64,000 nucleotides of DNA from CALREJ01 sp964533375 (GTDB lineage Bacteria; Patescibacteriota; Gracilibacteria; Peribacterales; Peribacteraceae), in assembly GCA_964533375.1 (NCBI GenBank), contig CAZHLW010000001.1:310001-374000 (forward strand), written 5' to 3'. Under the pieces are notes generated by a model. It saw only the letters and a program-made list of their open reading frames with translations. It made no database searches and was not told the DNA's origin. Each line of letters starts with the position of its first letter. Position 1 is the first letter of the stretch. Positions 41,760 through 50,566 of the stretch are shown here, piece by piece. A program made the translations under genes and the position numbers.

Positions 41760-44369
41760 TCAGGCCATTGCCAAGGCTGCTTCCTCTTCCTCCACCTCAT
41801 TTTTTACCTTCTTTCCGGGCTTTCCGTGCAGTAATTCCAGCTTACTGTCGGATTTGCGGACGACTTTGATGATGTCGCCCTTGTGGAATACGCCCTTCAG
41901 AATATCTTCTGCAATTTCGTCTTCCACCAGCTCCTGGATGACGCGGCGGACCGGGCGGGCGCCGTATTCGGGATCGAAGCCCTTGGTGGCCAGCACATTG
42001 ATGGCCTTCTGCTCGATTTCCAGTCCGTAACCCTGGTCCTTCAGGCGCTGTTCCAGTTCTGCAAGGTGCGTCTTCACAATCTTCCGGATGTGTACCTGGT
42101 TCAGCGCATTGAAGACAATAATGTGGTCGATGCGGTTCAGAAACTCCGGACGCATGTTGTCCTTCAGTTCCGCAATAACTTCCTGGCGCTTCGCCTCGTA
42201 TTCCGTCTCTTCATTCTGCGCTTCGTCTTCCAGCTTGAAGCCGATCTTCGCCGCCTGCTTCGTGAGCTTTGCTGCGCCGATGTTAGAGGTCATCACAATG
42301 ATGGTATTTCTGAAGTCGACCACTTTTCCCTGACCATCGGTGAGGGTGCCGTCTTCCAGAATCTGGAGGAGGAGATTGAAGAATTCCGGGTGGGCTTTCT
42401 CCACTTCATCGAAGAGGACCACGGAGTAGGGTTTGCGGCGCACGGCTTCGGTCAGTTGTCCGCCTTCTTCGTAGCCGACGTAGCCGGCTGTCGCACCAAT
42501 CAAGCGTGATACGTTATGGCGCTCCATGAATTCCGACATGTCGATTTTGATGAGCGCGTCGTCGCGATGGAAGACTTCTTTCGCAAGCGTGCGGACAAGC
42601 TCCGTCTTGCCGACTCCTGTCGGACCCAGGAAGAGGAACGAGCCGATCGGACGGCGGCTGTCGCCGATACCGACACGTGAGCGGCGGATGGCGCGGGAGA
42701 CTTTGCGGATCGCATCGTCCTGGCCGATCACATGGGCGCGAAGAATCTGTTCGAGAGTGGCGAGGCGCTTCACTTCCGGCTTCATCATTTTCATAACAGG
42801 CACTCCTGTCATGCGGGCGACCACAGCTGCGATGTCATCAGGGGTTATGGCAACGGGTGTGCGCTTGTCGCCGTCTGCGGCAGCGAGCATGCGTTCGCGT
42901 TGTTCTTTCAGTTCCTGCTGCTCCTGCTTGAGCTTCAGAGCCTGGTGATACTTCTGTTCCTTCACGGCCTCCTGCTGCTTCAGTCCGAGGGTTTCGAGTT
43001 TATCCTCCACTGCCTGCAGCTCCGGCGAAATGCGTGCGTGCTGGAGACTCTTTCCGGCGGATGCTTCGTCGATCACGTCGATTGCTTTGTCCGGTAGGAA
43101 ACGTTCTGTCAGGTAGCGGTTACTTAAGTTGACGGCTGCCTCGATCGCATCATCACCAATGGAGAGATGATGGAACTGTTCGAAGGACTGCTTGAGTCCT
43201 TTCAGAATTTCGATGGAATCTTTGAGCGTCGGCTCATCGACCTGGACCGGCTGGAATCTGCGTTCAAGAGCACGGTCTTTTTCGACCGTCCGGTACTCAT
43301 CAAGGGTGGTTGCACCAATCACCTGAATGGTTGCGCGGCTGAGTGCCGGCTTCAGAATATTGGCTGCATCAAGAGAACCTTCCGCACTGCCGGCGCCGAC
43401 TACGGTGTGGATTTCATCAATAAAGAGGATGATCTGCTTGTCGCTCTGGACCGCTTCTTTGATGATGTCTTCAAAGCGCTGTTCAAATTCACCGCGGTAC
43501 TTGGTTCCTGCAACGAGTGATCCCAGATTCAGCACGAGCACGCGCTTGTTTTTGAGGGAGTCGGGGACTTTGCCTGTGGCGATTCTCTGTGCGAGACCTT
43601 CCACAATGGCGGTCTTTCCCACGCCCGGTTCGCCAATCAGGACGGGATTATTCTTCGTCTTACGATTCAAAATATGAATGACGCGCTCAATCTCCGTGTC
43701 CCGCCCGATAATCGGGTCGATCTTGCTGTCGCGGGCTTTGTTCACGAGGTCATCTGTGAAGTAATCCAGTGCAGGTGTCTTGCTATTCTGGTCGCCGCGT
43801 TTGCGCTTCAGGCCTTCGGGTTCATTGCCATTCATACCAGGCTGCGCGCCGGCAATGGCGCCCTGGAGCCCGTGGAAGAATGATTCGAGCGACTGTTCGA
43901 CGTTCCTGTTCTGCTGACGGAATTGGCTGATCTGTCCGAACATTTCTTCAATGTGGCTTTTCAGATCCTCCGGATCGACCTGCATGTTTTCCAGCAAAAT
44001 AGTTGCCGCATTTTTGCCGGTGGAGACAAGTGCGTAGAGCAGATGTTCCGTGCCGACATTTGTGTGACGGAATTTGTGAGCGGTCACCACTGCCTGTTCA
44101 ATCACCGTGTGCAGGAACGTGGAGAGACCATGCTTCACATGCTTGCCTTCAATACTCGGTGTCTTCGATGCCTTCAGGAGAATGCGGACGTTTTCGAGCG
44201 TCACGCCGGCTCCTGTAAAAATGGAGAAGGCGAGGGACTTTGGAATACTCAAAAGTCCGAGCAGCAAGTGCTCCGTTCCGATGTACATGTTCTCCATGGT
44301 CTTTGCTTCCTGCTCTGCAATTTGCAGAGCAAGTTTGGCATTGGGAGTGAATCGATCGAACGGGTGCAT
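41760..44369 (-). CDS. clpC: ClpC-type AAA+ unfoldase
   Basis: The 869-residue protein has a double Clp-N repeat (residues 1-150), NBD1 with Walker A GEPGVGKTAIVEG, a middle coiled-coil domain (about residues 420-510), and NBD2 with GPTGVGKTELVR and the D2-small domain. It unfolds substrates for ClpP or acts in disaggregation. The shorter middle domain favours ClpC over ClpB. The ATG is preceded by a GTTATGGGTTA repeat (44378-44407) rather than a Shine-Dalgarno site. A clear terminator follows. Confidence 0.95.
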   Translation of the reverse strand: MHPFDRFTPNAKLALQIAEQEAKTMENMYIGTEHLLLGLLSIPKSLAFSIFTGAGVTLENVRILLKASKTPSIEGKHVKHGLSTFLHTVIEQAVVTAHKFRHTNVGTEHLLYALVSTGKNAATILLENMQVDPEDLKSHIEEMFGQISQFRQQNRNVEQSLESFFHGLQGAIAGAQPGMNGNEPEGLKRKRGDQNSKTPALDYFTDDLVNKARDSKIDPIIGRDTEIERVIHILNRKTKNNPVLIGEPGVGKTAIVEGLAQRIATGKVPDSLKNKRVLVLNLGSLVAGTKYRGEFEQRFEDIIKEAVQSDKQIILFIDEIHTVVGAGSAEGSLDAANILKPALSRATIQVIGATTLDEYRTVEKDRALERRFQPVQVDEPTLKDSIEILKGLKQSFEQFHHLSIGDDAIEAAVNLSNRYLTERFLPDKAIDVIDEASAGKSLQHARISPELQAVEDKLETLGLKQQEAVKEQKYHQALKLKQEQQELKEQRERMLAAADGDKRTPVAITPDDIAAVVARMTGVPVMKMMKPEVKRLATLEQILRAHVIGQDDAIRKVSRAIRRSRVGIGDSRRPIGSFLFLGPTGVGKTELVRTLAKEVFHRDDALIKIDMSEFMERHNVSRLIGATAGYVGYEEGGQLTEAVRRKPYSVVLFDEVEKAHPEFFNLLLQILEDGTLTDGQGKVVDFRNTIIVMTSNIGAAKLTKQAAKIGFKLEDEAQNEETEYEAKRQEVIAELKDNMRPEFLNRIDHIIVFNALNQVHIRKIVKTHLAELEQRLKDQGYGLEIEQKAINVLATKGFDPEYGARPVRRVIQELVEDEIAEDILKGVFHKGDIIKVVRKSDSKLELLHGKPGKKVKNEVEEEEAALAMA

Positions 44370-44377
44370 ACGGGTGG

Positions 44378-44407
44378 GGTTATGGGTTACCGGTTATCGG
44401 TTATGGG
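44378..44407. repeat. GTTATGGGTTACCGGTTATCGG word repeat
   Basis: Tandem variants of the word lie 9 nt upstream of the clpC start codon. The rest of the gap to the AI-2E gene (44413-44565) shows no gene or clear signal. Confidence 0.55.
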
Positions 44408-44565
44408 GGATAGAATTGTCACTCTAACTATTTGAGTGATAACTACGATGTAGTTCCGGTAACTTTACCATGACAGGGCAAACCGGCGGAAGTATGCGCA
44501 ACAAAAAAAGATGGTATTTTTCGGCAATGTTAAAGAAAGCTGTCTCAAAAAGACAAGAAAACCAT

Positions 44566-45831
44566 TCACCGATTATACGTTGAGGGGGGAGAGCGTCGGA
44601 AATCATCAAGGAAAATGGTGATGATAGTGGTGACAGGAACTGCGAGGAGCAGTCCGAGGATGGGGTGAATGACCTGCGGGAAGCTGAGGGCGGTGAGCAT
44701 CGCGAAGATAATCGCAATAGGTGAGAGGCCAACGGCACGCTTCATGATGAGCGGCACGAGAAGGTTATTTTCACACCACTGGATAACGTAGTACACGCCG
44801 GCAATAATCAGCGCCCACACGAAGCCGCCTTCAGTGAGGGCAATCAGCACAGAGGGTACGGCTGCAATGAACGGTCCGACGTAGGGAATGAATTCCGTGA
44901 AGCCCGCAAGAATGGAGAGCGTTGCGGCGTACGGCATCCGCAGAATCGTGAGAGCCACAAACACCAGAAGACCGATACTGAGTCCCAGAAGCATCTGTCC
45001 GCGTGCCCACTGTCCGATCTTCTGCTGGATGGCTTCTGTTTTCGTATCCAGATACGCGCGGTACTGCGGCGGGAAGAAGCTGCGGCTCCAGGAGCGCAGA
45101 TGTTCACGTTCCAGCTGGATGAAGAACGCAAGGACCAGGACAATGATCAGATTTACGAAGAAATCGAGGACGCTGCCTGCCACCTTTGTCGCAAGAACAA
45201 ACGAACCTTGGGCGATGGATGTCATGCTTGTGCTGAAGGTCTGCAGGGCATCGGTGAAGCGCGTGATGGACAAATTCTGCAGTGTCACACGGACAAAGTC
45301 TGTGAGCTGGTCATTCACTTCTGCTCCGACCAAAGGAAGGACAATCTGCGGGTTATTCAAAAATGTATTCACTCTGTCATTAATAAGCACCGCAATCTGC
45401 TGCAGCTGCGTGGCAATAATCGGGATGAAAGACAGGACCAGGAAGAGGAAAATGAAGAGCGCGAGGAAGTAATGGATGAGGACGCCGATGCCGCGCGGGA
45501 ATCCCATCCGTTCCATCATGCGCACACCCGGATCAATAATGGCCGCTACGAAAAAGGCCAGAAGCATCAGGATCAGTTTGTCTTCCAGCACCACAATCAT
45601 CCACGCGCCCAGTCCGATCGCCAGAATGACGAACGTGACCTGCATGATATTTAGCAGCGAGAAGCGGATGGTGAGATCCGGCTCCGCCGCCTGGTCGCCG
45701 GCGTCGGGCAATTCGTCGTTGCCGGTATCGCGCTTCTTCAGCTCCCGCGCTTTCAGAAACAGGTCCTGCGCCCGCTTGCCGAGAATGCGGAAGGAGGTGA
45801 AGTTATCGGACGGTTTTTTCTTGCTGGCCAT
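44566..45831 (-). CDS. AI-2E family transporter (permease)
   Basis: The 421-residue protein has a 60-residue charged cytoplasmic N-terminus, then about eight membrane spans in the arrangement of the AI-2E family (PF01594): paired spans, a large soluble loop, and the conserved GFTEFIPYVGPFIAAVPSVL near residue 318. Members export autoinducer-2 or act as Na+/H+ antiporters; the substrate is unknown here. Its C-terminal tail (DDFRRSPPSTYNR) is short. The ATG follows a CTTATCCTTCTCCTC leader. Confidence 0.92.
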   Translation of the reverse strand: MASKKKPSDNFTSFRILGKRAQDLFLKARELKKRDTGNDELPDAGDQAAEPDLTIRFSLLNIMQVTFVILAIGLGAWMIVVLEDKLILMLLAFFVAAIIDPGVRMMERMGFPRGIGVLIHYFLALFIFLFLVLSFIPIIATQLQQIAVLINDRVNTFLNNPQIVLPLVGAEVNDQLTDFVRVTLQNLSITRFTDALQTFSTSMTSIAQGSFVLATKVAGSVLDFFVNLIIVLVLAFFIQLEREHLRSWSRSFFPPQYRAYLDTKTEAIQQKIGQWARGQMLLGLSIGLLVFVALTILRMPYAATLSILAGFTEFIPYVGPFIAAVPSVLIALTEGGFVWALIIAGVYYVIQWCENNLLVPLIMKRAVGLSPIAIIFAMLTALSFPQVIHPILGLLLAVPVTTIITIFLDDFRRSPPSTYNR

Positions 45832-45870
45832 AAAAGATGAGGAGAAGGATAAGGTTGAGGTGCAGGGTGC

Positions 45871-46290
45871 TTACGTTCCGAGGACAACGAAGAGGAACAG
45901 ATCGAGAATCAGGTACACACAGGTTGTAATGACCAGACCGATAATGGACCACTTCAGACGCTCTTTGCCGCCGCCTTTGTCGCCTTCGCCGATGTTGGCT
46001 ATGGCAAGCTGGTAGCCTGCGTACATCACGTTGATCACAAAGAATGTTCCCACAAATCCGAACACGAATGTAATGAGATGTCCGATGAAAATGGGAATGC
46101 AGGCCGCAGTCATCCGTCCGGTCACAAAGGCGCTTTCCCCGCTGGGGACGCCCCCGAATCCCGGCGTATCCTCACAGCCGAAGAGTGACGTGATCACTCC
46201 CCACTGTGCAAACGCAGGAGATGGAGCAAGGCTCAGCATCAGGGCTGCACTCAGGAAGGCCGACAGGAGAGTGGATCGCTTTAAAAACAT
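45871..46290 (-). CDS. VirB2/TrbC-like membrane subunit
   Basis: The 139-residue protein has a signal peptide (cleavage after AFA, about residue 28), then an outer segment with three cysteines and two C-terminal membrane spans (residues about 70-92 and 115-137) separated by the polar loop ANIGEGDKGGGKERLKW. This is the TrbC/VirB2 pilin-like pattern of type IV secretion. It lies 39 nt upstream of the AI-2E gene in the same orientation. Three further members are at 59156-60605. Confidence 0.75.
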   Translation of the reverse strand: MFLKRSTLLSAFLSAALMLSLAPSPAFAQWGVITSLFGCEDTPGFGGVPSGESAFVTGRMTAACIPIFIGHLITFVFGFVGTFFVINVMYAGYQLAIANIGEGDKGGGKERLKWSIIGLVITTCVYLILDLFLFVVLGT

Positions 46291-46389
46291 GGTCTTTGGC
46301 CCTTCTACGATACGCAGTTTTGCGGTATTCTTGGAGTGCTGAGCACATTTTTGGCTCGCAATTTCTTACACATTGTGTTTCTTTCACTC

Positions 46390-47349
46390 ATGGCTTTCTT
46401 CTGGTCTACAACGAAACGGCCTATTGTCGCACTTGCTCCTATGGCCGGTGTGACCGATGCGTCGTACCGTCAGCTCATCAAAAAGATTGCACCGGAGACG
46501 GTGGTGTACACGGAGTTTTTGAGCACGGATGCCCTCGCATTCGGAGGAAAGAAGACCATGCAGATGATGGATTTTGATCCTGCAATCGAGCGGCCGTTTA
46601 TTGTGCAGGTCTTCGGGCATGATCCGAATCATTTTCTGGAAGCGGCAAAGATCATTGAACAGGCCGGTGCTGATGGCATCGACATTAATATGGGTTGTCC
46701 TGCAGCAAAAGTCGTCTCCTCGTGTCATGGTGCCGCGCTCATCCGCAAGCCCGAACTCGCCGCAGAGCTCGTTGCCGCAACAGTCAAAGCTGTCTCCATT
46801 CCGGTGAGCGTGAAGACGCGTCTCGGGTGGGACACCGATGAAACGCTGATCCCGTTTTGCCAGGCACTCGAAGCAGCCGGCGCTCAGGCGTTTGCCATCC
46901 ACGGACGTACATTCCAGGACAAGTTCACCGGCAAGGCGCGGTGGGAGAAAATCTACGAACTGAAAAAAGCCGTGAAGGTACCCGTCATCGGAAACGGCGA
47001 TGTGTCGTCGGCACAAGATGCGCTTGATAAGATCGGCAATCTGGATGGCGTGATGGTCGGACGCGGCACATTCGGCAATCCGTGGGTGATGCGCGACATT
47101 GTCGATGCCCTCACGATCGGCGCCGGATCAGCAACATCATCCGCTCCGCGCACTTTTGAAGACAAAATCCCGATGATCCTCGAACACTGTGAACTCGCGG
47201 TCCGGATCAAAGGCGAAAAGAGGGGAATGCTCGAAATGCGCCGTCACCTGGCAAGCTACGTGAAGGGATTTGATGGAGCATCGGAAATGCGCCAGAAGCT
47301 GGTGCGGGTGGAAACGTTCGATGAAGCGAAGGCGATTTTGTGTGCTTAA
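46390..47349 (+). CDS. dus: tRNA-dihydrouridine synthase
   Basis: The 319-residue flavoenzyme reduces uridine in tRNA. It shows VALAPMAGVTDASYRQL (FMN site), NMGCPAAKVVSS with the catalytic Cys, VKTRLGWD, the His of AIHGRTFQDKFTG, and IGNGDVSS...GVMVGRGTFGNPW. The Dus subfamily cannot be fixed by eye. The start at 46390 (MAFFWSTTKRPIV) is preceded by TTTCTTTCACTC; a longer N-terminus from 46336 is unlikely. Its TAA stop overlaps the convergent gene's stop within TTAA. Confidence 0.95.
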   Translation: MAFFWSTTKRPIVALAPMAGVTDASYRQLIKKIAPETVVYTEFLSTDALAFGGKKTMQMMDFDPAIERPFIVQVFGHDPNHFLEAAKIIEQAGADGIDINMGCPAAKVVSSCHGAALIRKPELAAELVAATVKAVSIPVSVKTRLGWDTDETLIPFCQALEAAGAQAFAIHGRTFQDKFTGKARWEKIYELKKAVKVPVIGNGDVSSAQDALDKIGNLDGVMVGRGTFGNPWVMRDIVDALTIGAGSATSSAPRTFEDKIPMILEHCELAVRIKGEKRGMLEMRRHLASYVKGFDGASEMRQKLVRVETFDEAKAILCA

Positions 47350-47966
47350 GATGCGGGATCGACTTTCGTCGGTTCGTCGAAAGAACGGGTGACTGCCGTC
47401 TCTGTTTCCAGAGTATTCCATAACCTATTTTTTAAACTGTGCTGCGGCTGACTGATTGCGGCTTCCGGTGGTAATGCTCTGAAGACAATAGGAGGGGCTT
47501 CCTTCAATAAGTGAGGAAAAACATCATTCAGCGCTGTCTCAAGCATTGCCTTTTTCTTTTCCCTATTCAGTCCCGGAAACCATGGTGCATTCAAAAGCCT
47601 GGAGAGAATGCGCGTGGTATCCAGCGGCGAATCCAGTCGCTCGGTGGCAAGACACATCAGGAGTTCCAGGTCCGGATCTTTTTCTTCTTGCGCTTCCGGA
47701 AACTGGGCCTGGGAATTACCGAACTGCAAAAACGTATCAATCGCATTGGACAGTTTCTGAGCCTGCTTCTCAACAGGATCTTCCAAAACAGCAGCAATCT
47801 CATGGTTTGCCGTACGCACTTCGCCCCAATGCCACAGCCGGGCTGTCCTTTCTCCTGCATCCGGGAGATTATCCTCCACAAATTCAGGTCTGACAGTCTC
47901 TTCCGTTAGTTGATGGTGCAATACCATTGGGATCCATGCTAGGACGAAAAGCGGAGATGTCAACAA
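47346..47966 (-). CDS. Hypothetical protein with N-terminal membrane anchor, TTG start
   Basis: The 206-residue product begins (TTG) LTSPLFVLAWIPMVLHHQLTEE, a hydrophobic anchor or uncleaved signal, followed by a polar helical domain with many Glu and Leu (LETALNDVFPHLLKE). The frame stays open upstream (WLKKAESNLLL), so the basic anchor flank may be part of the protein, but no ATG or GTG is available. It overlaps the 3' end of dus by 4 nt. It follows the gene ending at 47986. Function unknown. Confidence 0.55.
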   Translation of the reverse strand: MLTSPLFVLAWIPMVLHHQLTEETVRPEFVEDNLPDAGERTARLWHWGEVRTANHEIAAVLEDPVEKQAQKLSNAIDTFLQFGNSQAQFPEAQEEKDPDLELLMCLATERLDSPLDTTRILSRLLNAPWFPGLNREKKKAMLETALNDVFPHLLKEAPPIVFRALPPEAAISQPQHSLKNRLWNTLETETAVTRSFDEPTKVDPAS

Positions 47967-47985
47967 TAGATTACTTTCCGCTTTC

Positions 47986-48177
47986 TTAAGCCATTTGCGA
48001 CATCATCATCTGGCTGGCTTCTCTGTATCTCTTTTGGGTAATGGCAATGCGGCTGTCCGTCTCAGTGGCTGGATGTTCGAGAGTAACAGTTCTGCCTGTT
48101 TCGGTATCACTGTTTTGCAGGAAAATATCATGTTCAGAAGTGACAGTTTCTGCATCAAGTATTGCGGTTTCTGACAT
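47986..48177 (-). CDS. Small hypothetical protein, 63 aa
   Basis: The product starts MSETAILDAETVTSEHDIF and is acidic and Thr-rich, with a basic helix near the end (ITQKRYREASQMMMSQ). No membrane span. The ATG is preceded by TCCTCCTTCTTTCCTCT, the shared pyrimidine-rich pre-start pattern, which supports the call. It lies 20 nt upstream of the membrane-anchored gene and is probably co-transcribed. No family recognised. Confidence 0.6.
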   Translation of the reverse strand: MSETAILDAETVTSEHDIFLQNSDTETGRTVTLEHPATETDSRIAITQKRYREASQMMMSQMA

Positions 48178-48252
48178 AGAGGAAAGAAGGAGGAACAGAT
48201 TTTCCAGAAATGCTACCCCGATGCTTCAGTCTGTCGAGAATACCCGCTGTAC

Positions 48253-48281
48253 AAAAAACGGGACGGAAGCCCCGTTCCATA
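48253..48281 (-). terminator. Terminator of rplA
   Basis: On the minus strand AACGGGG-CTTCCG-TCCCGTT is followed by a T-run (TTTTTTG), about 30 nt past the rplA stop codon. Confidence 0.75.
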
Positions 48282-48309
48282 TTCCTTAACCTTAACCTTC
48301 TCCTCGACC

Positions 48310-49017
48310 TTATAACTGTACCTTCACACCCGGACCCATGGTCGGAGCAATGTTCAGAGTCATGACGTAGGTGTTCTTGATGCCAGACGGGCGAGCTTCC
48401 TCAATACCGGCCATGAGGGCCTGGAGGTTCTCTGCCAGCTTCTTGCCGCCGAAACTCAGTTTGCCAAACGGTACGTGGATGATACCGAATTTATCCATCT
48501 TACATTCGATACGTCCTTTCTTCAGGGCTTCGATGGTCTTTCCAACGTTCTCTGTCACTGTTCCTGCCTTCGGGTTTGGCATCAGACCTTTCTGTCCGAG
48601 GGTCTTTGCGATTTTACCGAGGTTCTTCATCATTGCCGGAACGGCGATTGCCACATCGAATTCGATCTTTCCTGCTTCGATATCTGCAATGAGTCCGTCG
48701 TTGCCTGCAACCACTGCACCTGCCTTCTTTGCCTCGTCGATCAAATCGTCCGGAACGAACGCTGCAATGCGGACGGTCTTTCCTGTTCCATGCGGGAGGT
48801 TCACGGTTGTGCGGACCAACTGGTCAGCCTGTGTCGTGTCGGCGTTGATGCGGACATGTGCCTCAGCCGTTGCATCGAACTTCGTGGTTCCGAGCTTGGT
48901 CAAAAGCTCTGTAGCCTCGTCCACGGAATAGGACTTGGTACTATCAACAAGTTCCGCAACCTTGCGGTAATTCTTTCCGCGGAATTTCACACGCGGCTGT
49001 ACTGTCTGCTTGGACAT
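48310..49017 (-). CDS. rplA: Ribosomal protein L1
   Basis: The 235-residue protein is a full uL1: domain I start RVKFRGKNYRKV, SYSVDEATELL, FDATAEAHVRINADTTQ, domain II with AFVPDDLIDEAKKAGA, LMPNPKAGTVTENV and the closing FGGKKLAENLQALM. It forms the mobile L1 stalk and usually represses its own operon. The start at 49017 gives MSKQTVQPRVKF and is preceded by CCCCCCTCTTTTT. It is separated from rplK by an unrelated membrane-protein gene and a repeat element, an unusual order. Confidence 0.97.
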   Translation of the reverse strand: MSKQTVQPRVKFRGKNYRKVAELVDSTKSYSVDEATELLTKLGTTKFDATAEAHVRINADTTQADQLVRTTVNLPHGTGKTVRIAAFVPDDLIDEAKKAGAVVAGNDGLIADIEAGKIEFDVAIAVPAMMKNLGKIAKTLGQKGLMPNPKAGTVTENVGKTIEALKKGRIECKMDKFGIIHVPFGKLSFGGKKLAENLQALMAGIEEARPSGIKNTYVMTLNIAPTMGPGVKVQL

Positions 49018-49123
49018 AAAAAGAGGGGGGATGTGGTGCAAGCGTCCTTGAAAAGGGACTCCCACAAGTAAGTGCGGCCAGTATGCCAAGAAAGGCTTAC
49101 AGACGCAAGAAAAGGCTCACTGA
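49018..49123 (-). promoter_or_regulatory. Possible structured leader of rplA
   Basis: The 106-nt stretch before rplA can fold GTGG...CCAC around GTCC-CTTTTCAA-GGAC. L1 often binds a mimic of its rRNA site in its leader, but I cannot see the specific motif, so this is a candidate only. Confidence 0.25.
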
Positions 49124-49771
49124 TTACCTTTTGGAGCCAATAGTCCGTTTTATAGCGGGTTTCTTGGCTTTGGATGCAATAACAGTCCGTGGCTTCATTA
49201 TAGGAGCCGGGCGCTGCACGGCAGGGGCTGCGTGGGGTTTGATGGTAAACCAGCAGAGCAGGAGTCCGTACAGGAGCATGACCAGGTGCACGTTCCACCA
49301 GCCGTAGGGCTGACCTTCCGCGCCGACCAGGAATTCCAGCATGAAGGACAAGCTGGCAAAGAGTGCAATCAGAAGGCCGATGAACTTCCAGGAGTAGAAG
49401 AAGAGCGCAGCGGGAATCGCCTTCGAAACGGTGTCCACTTTCTGCAGCATGGAGTCATGCCAGAGGTAGGTGACACCACCAATAATAAAGAGGATCAGGA
49501 GACCCAGGTACGTATTGCTCGGTAAAATCTGATGTGCGACAACTGCGTAGACTGCGGGCAAACCGCCGGCGGTCATCAGAATAATTCCCAGTGACTGAGC
49601 CAGGTATCCATACGCGGCGAGTGCGAGTGTTTCCGGCTTGGTTCCCACGCGTGCAAGGCCCGGCAGAACTAAGATAACAAACAGCAGCAGAATCGCCACC
49701 GGCATCAGAAAGCCGGAGAAAATACCGACAGACTGAAACATTGCGGTGACGGTGATCGGGGACAAAGGCAT
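49124..49771 (-). CDS. Multi-span membrane protein between rplK and rplA, unknown
   Basis: The 215-residue protein has five or six membrane spans (for example GFLMPVAILLLFVILVL, YLGLLILFIIGGVTYLW, FIGLLIALFASLSFML) and a Lys/Pro-rich cytoplasmic tail ending KPAIKRTIGSKR. I start at 49771 (MPLSPITVTAMFQSVG), preceded by the tract TCCTCCTCCCAGATTTT; an ATG at 49825 adds 18 residues. I recognise no transporter family. Its place inside the L11-L1 gene pair suggests co-expression with ribosome genes. Confidence 0.7.
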   Translation of the reverse strand: MPLSPITVTAMFQSVGIFSGFLMPVAILLLFVILVLPGLARVGTKPETLALAAYGYLAQSLGIILMTAGGLPAVYAVVAHQILPSNTYLGLLILFIIGGVTYLWHDSMLQKVDTVSKAIPAALFFYSWKFIGLLIALFASLSFMLEFLVGAEGQPYGWWNVHLVMLLYGLLLCWFTIKPHAAPAVQRPAPIMKPRTVIASKAKKPAIKRTIGSKR

Positions 49772-49892
49772 TAGCAAAATCTGGGAGGAGGACTTAATGT
49801 TATGGTTTTGCACTGTCTTATGCACGTTAATAGCATTGCGGGCTTTTTAAAGGATGATCTTTTGGGGTTGGAAGATTCTGAATGAAAGATCC

Positions 49893-50005
49893 AAGAAACA
49901 AGATACAAGAGACAAACAAAGATGGAAAAACAACAAAATCCAAGCGTCTTTAATAGTTTGGCACTTGAAATTTCTTTGTATCTTGCGTCTTGTATCTTGT
50001 TTCTT
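49893..50005. repeat. MITE-like terminal-inverted element, copy 2 (113 bp)
   Basis: Ends AAGAAACAAGATACAAG and CTTGTATCTTGTTTCTT are inverted, and the internal sequence matches the copy at 40166-40277 almost base for base. It lies 2 nt past the rplK stop codon. Confidence 0.85.
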
Positions 50006-50007
50006 CG

Positions 50008-50433
50008 TTACGCTGCGACAGTGATTCCCATGCTGCGAGCTGTGCCCGCGAGTGACTTCATGGCAGCTTCGACATCGTTGGCGTTCAGATCCGGCATCTT
50101 GATGGTGGCAATCTCGCGGAGCTGAGCCTGCGTGATGGTGCCGACCTTCTTCTTGTTCGGTTCGCCGGAACCTGCTTTCACCTTCGTGATTTCCTTGATG
50201 AGTTCGGCAGCCGGAGCCTGCTTTGTGACAAAAGAGAACGTGCGGTCCTCGTACACCGTAATCTGCACCGGAACCAACTGACCCATACGATCCTTCGTCG
50301 CAGCGTTGAACTGCGTGCAGAATCCCTGGATATCAACACCCGCCTGACCGAGGGCCGGACCGAGAGGGGGAGCAGGGTTTGCCTGTCCGCCGCGTGCCTG
50401 CACTTTGATGACTTTCTTAATCTTCTTTGCCAT
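50008..50433 (-). CDS. rplK: Ribosomal protein L11
   Basis: The 141-residue protein has the normal uL11 length and sequence: VQARGGQANPAPPLGPALGQAGVDIQGF at the N-terminal domain and VGTITQAQLREIA plus the closing GTARSMGI in the rRNA-binding domain. It binds the GTPase centre of 23S rRNA. TACTCT lies 10 nt before the ATG. No secE or nusG precedes it, and a membrane-protein gene follows instead of rplA. Confidence 0.97.
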   Translation of the reverse strand: MAKKIKKVIKVQARGGQANPAPPLGPALGQAGVDIQGFCTQFNAATKDRMGQLVPVQITVYEDRTFSFVTKQAPAAELIKEITKVKAGSGEPNKKKVGTITQAQLREIATIKMPDLNANDVEAAMKSLAGTARSMGITVAA

Positions 50434-50492
50434 AAGTTCGCAGAGAGTACAGATCCGGGGTGATGAAGTAAAGCTTATTTTGGTCAGTTTAA

Positions 50493-50564
50493 AGGTTTAA
50501 AAGTAGAAAGTTTAAAAGAAAACTAACACAACCTTCTACTTTCTACGTTCAAACTTTCAAACCT
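50493..50564. repeat. Inverted repeat AGGTTTAAAAG...CTTTCAAACCT
   Basis: The gap upstream of rplK contains words such as AAAGTAGAAAGTTT facing AAACTTTCAAACCT and ACTTTCTAC, able to form a hairpin. It resembles the other word-type repeats in architecture but has a different sequence. Confidence 0.5.
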
Positions 50565-50566
50565 GT

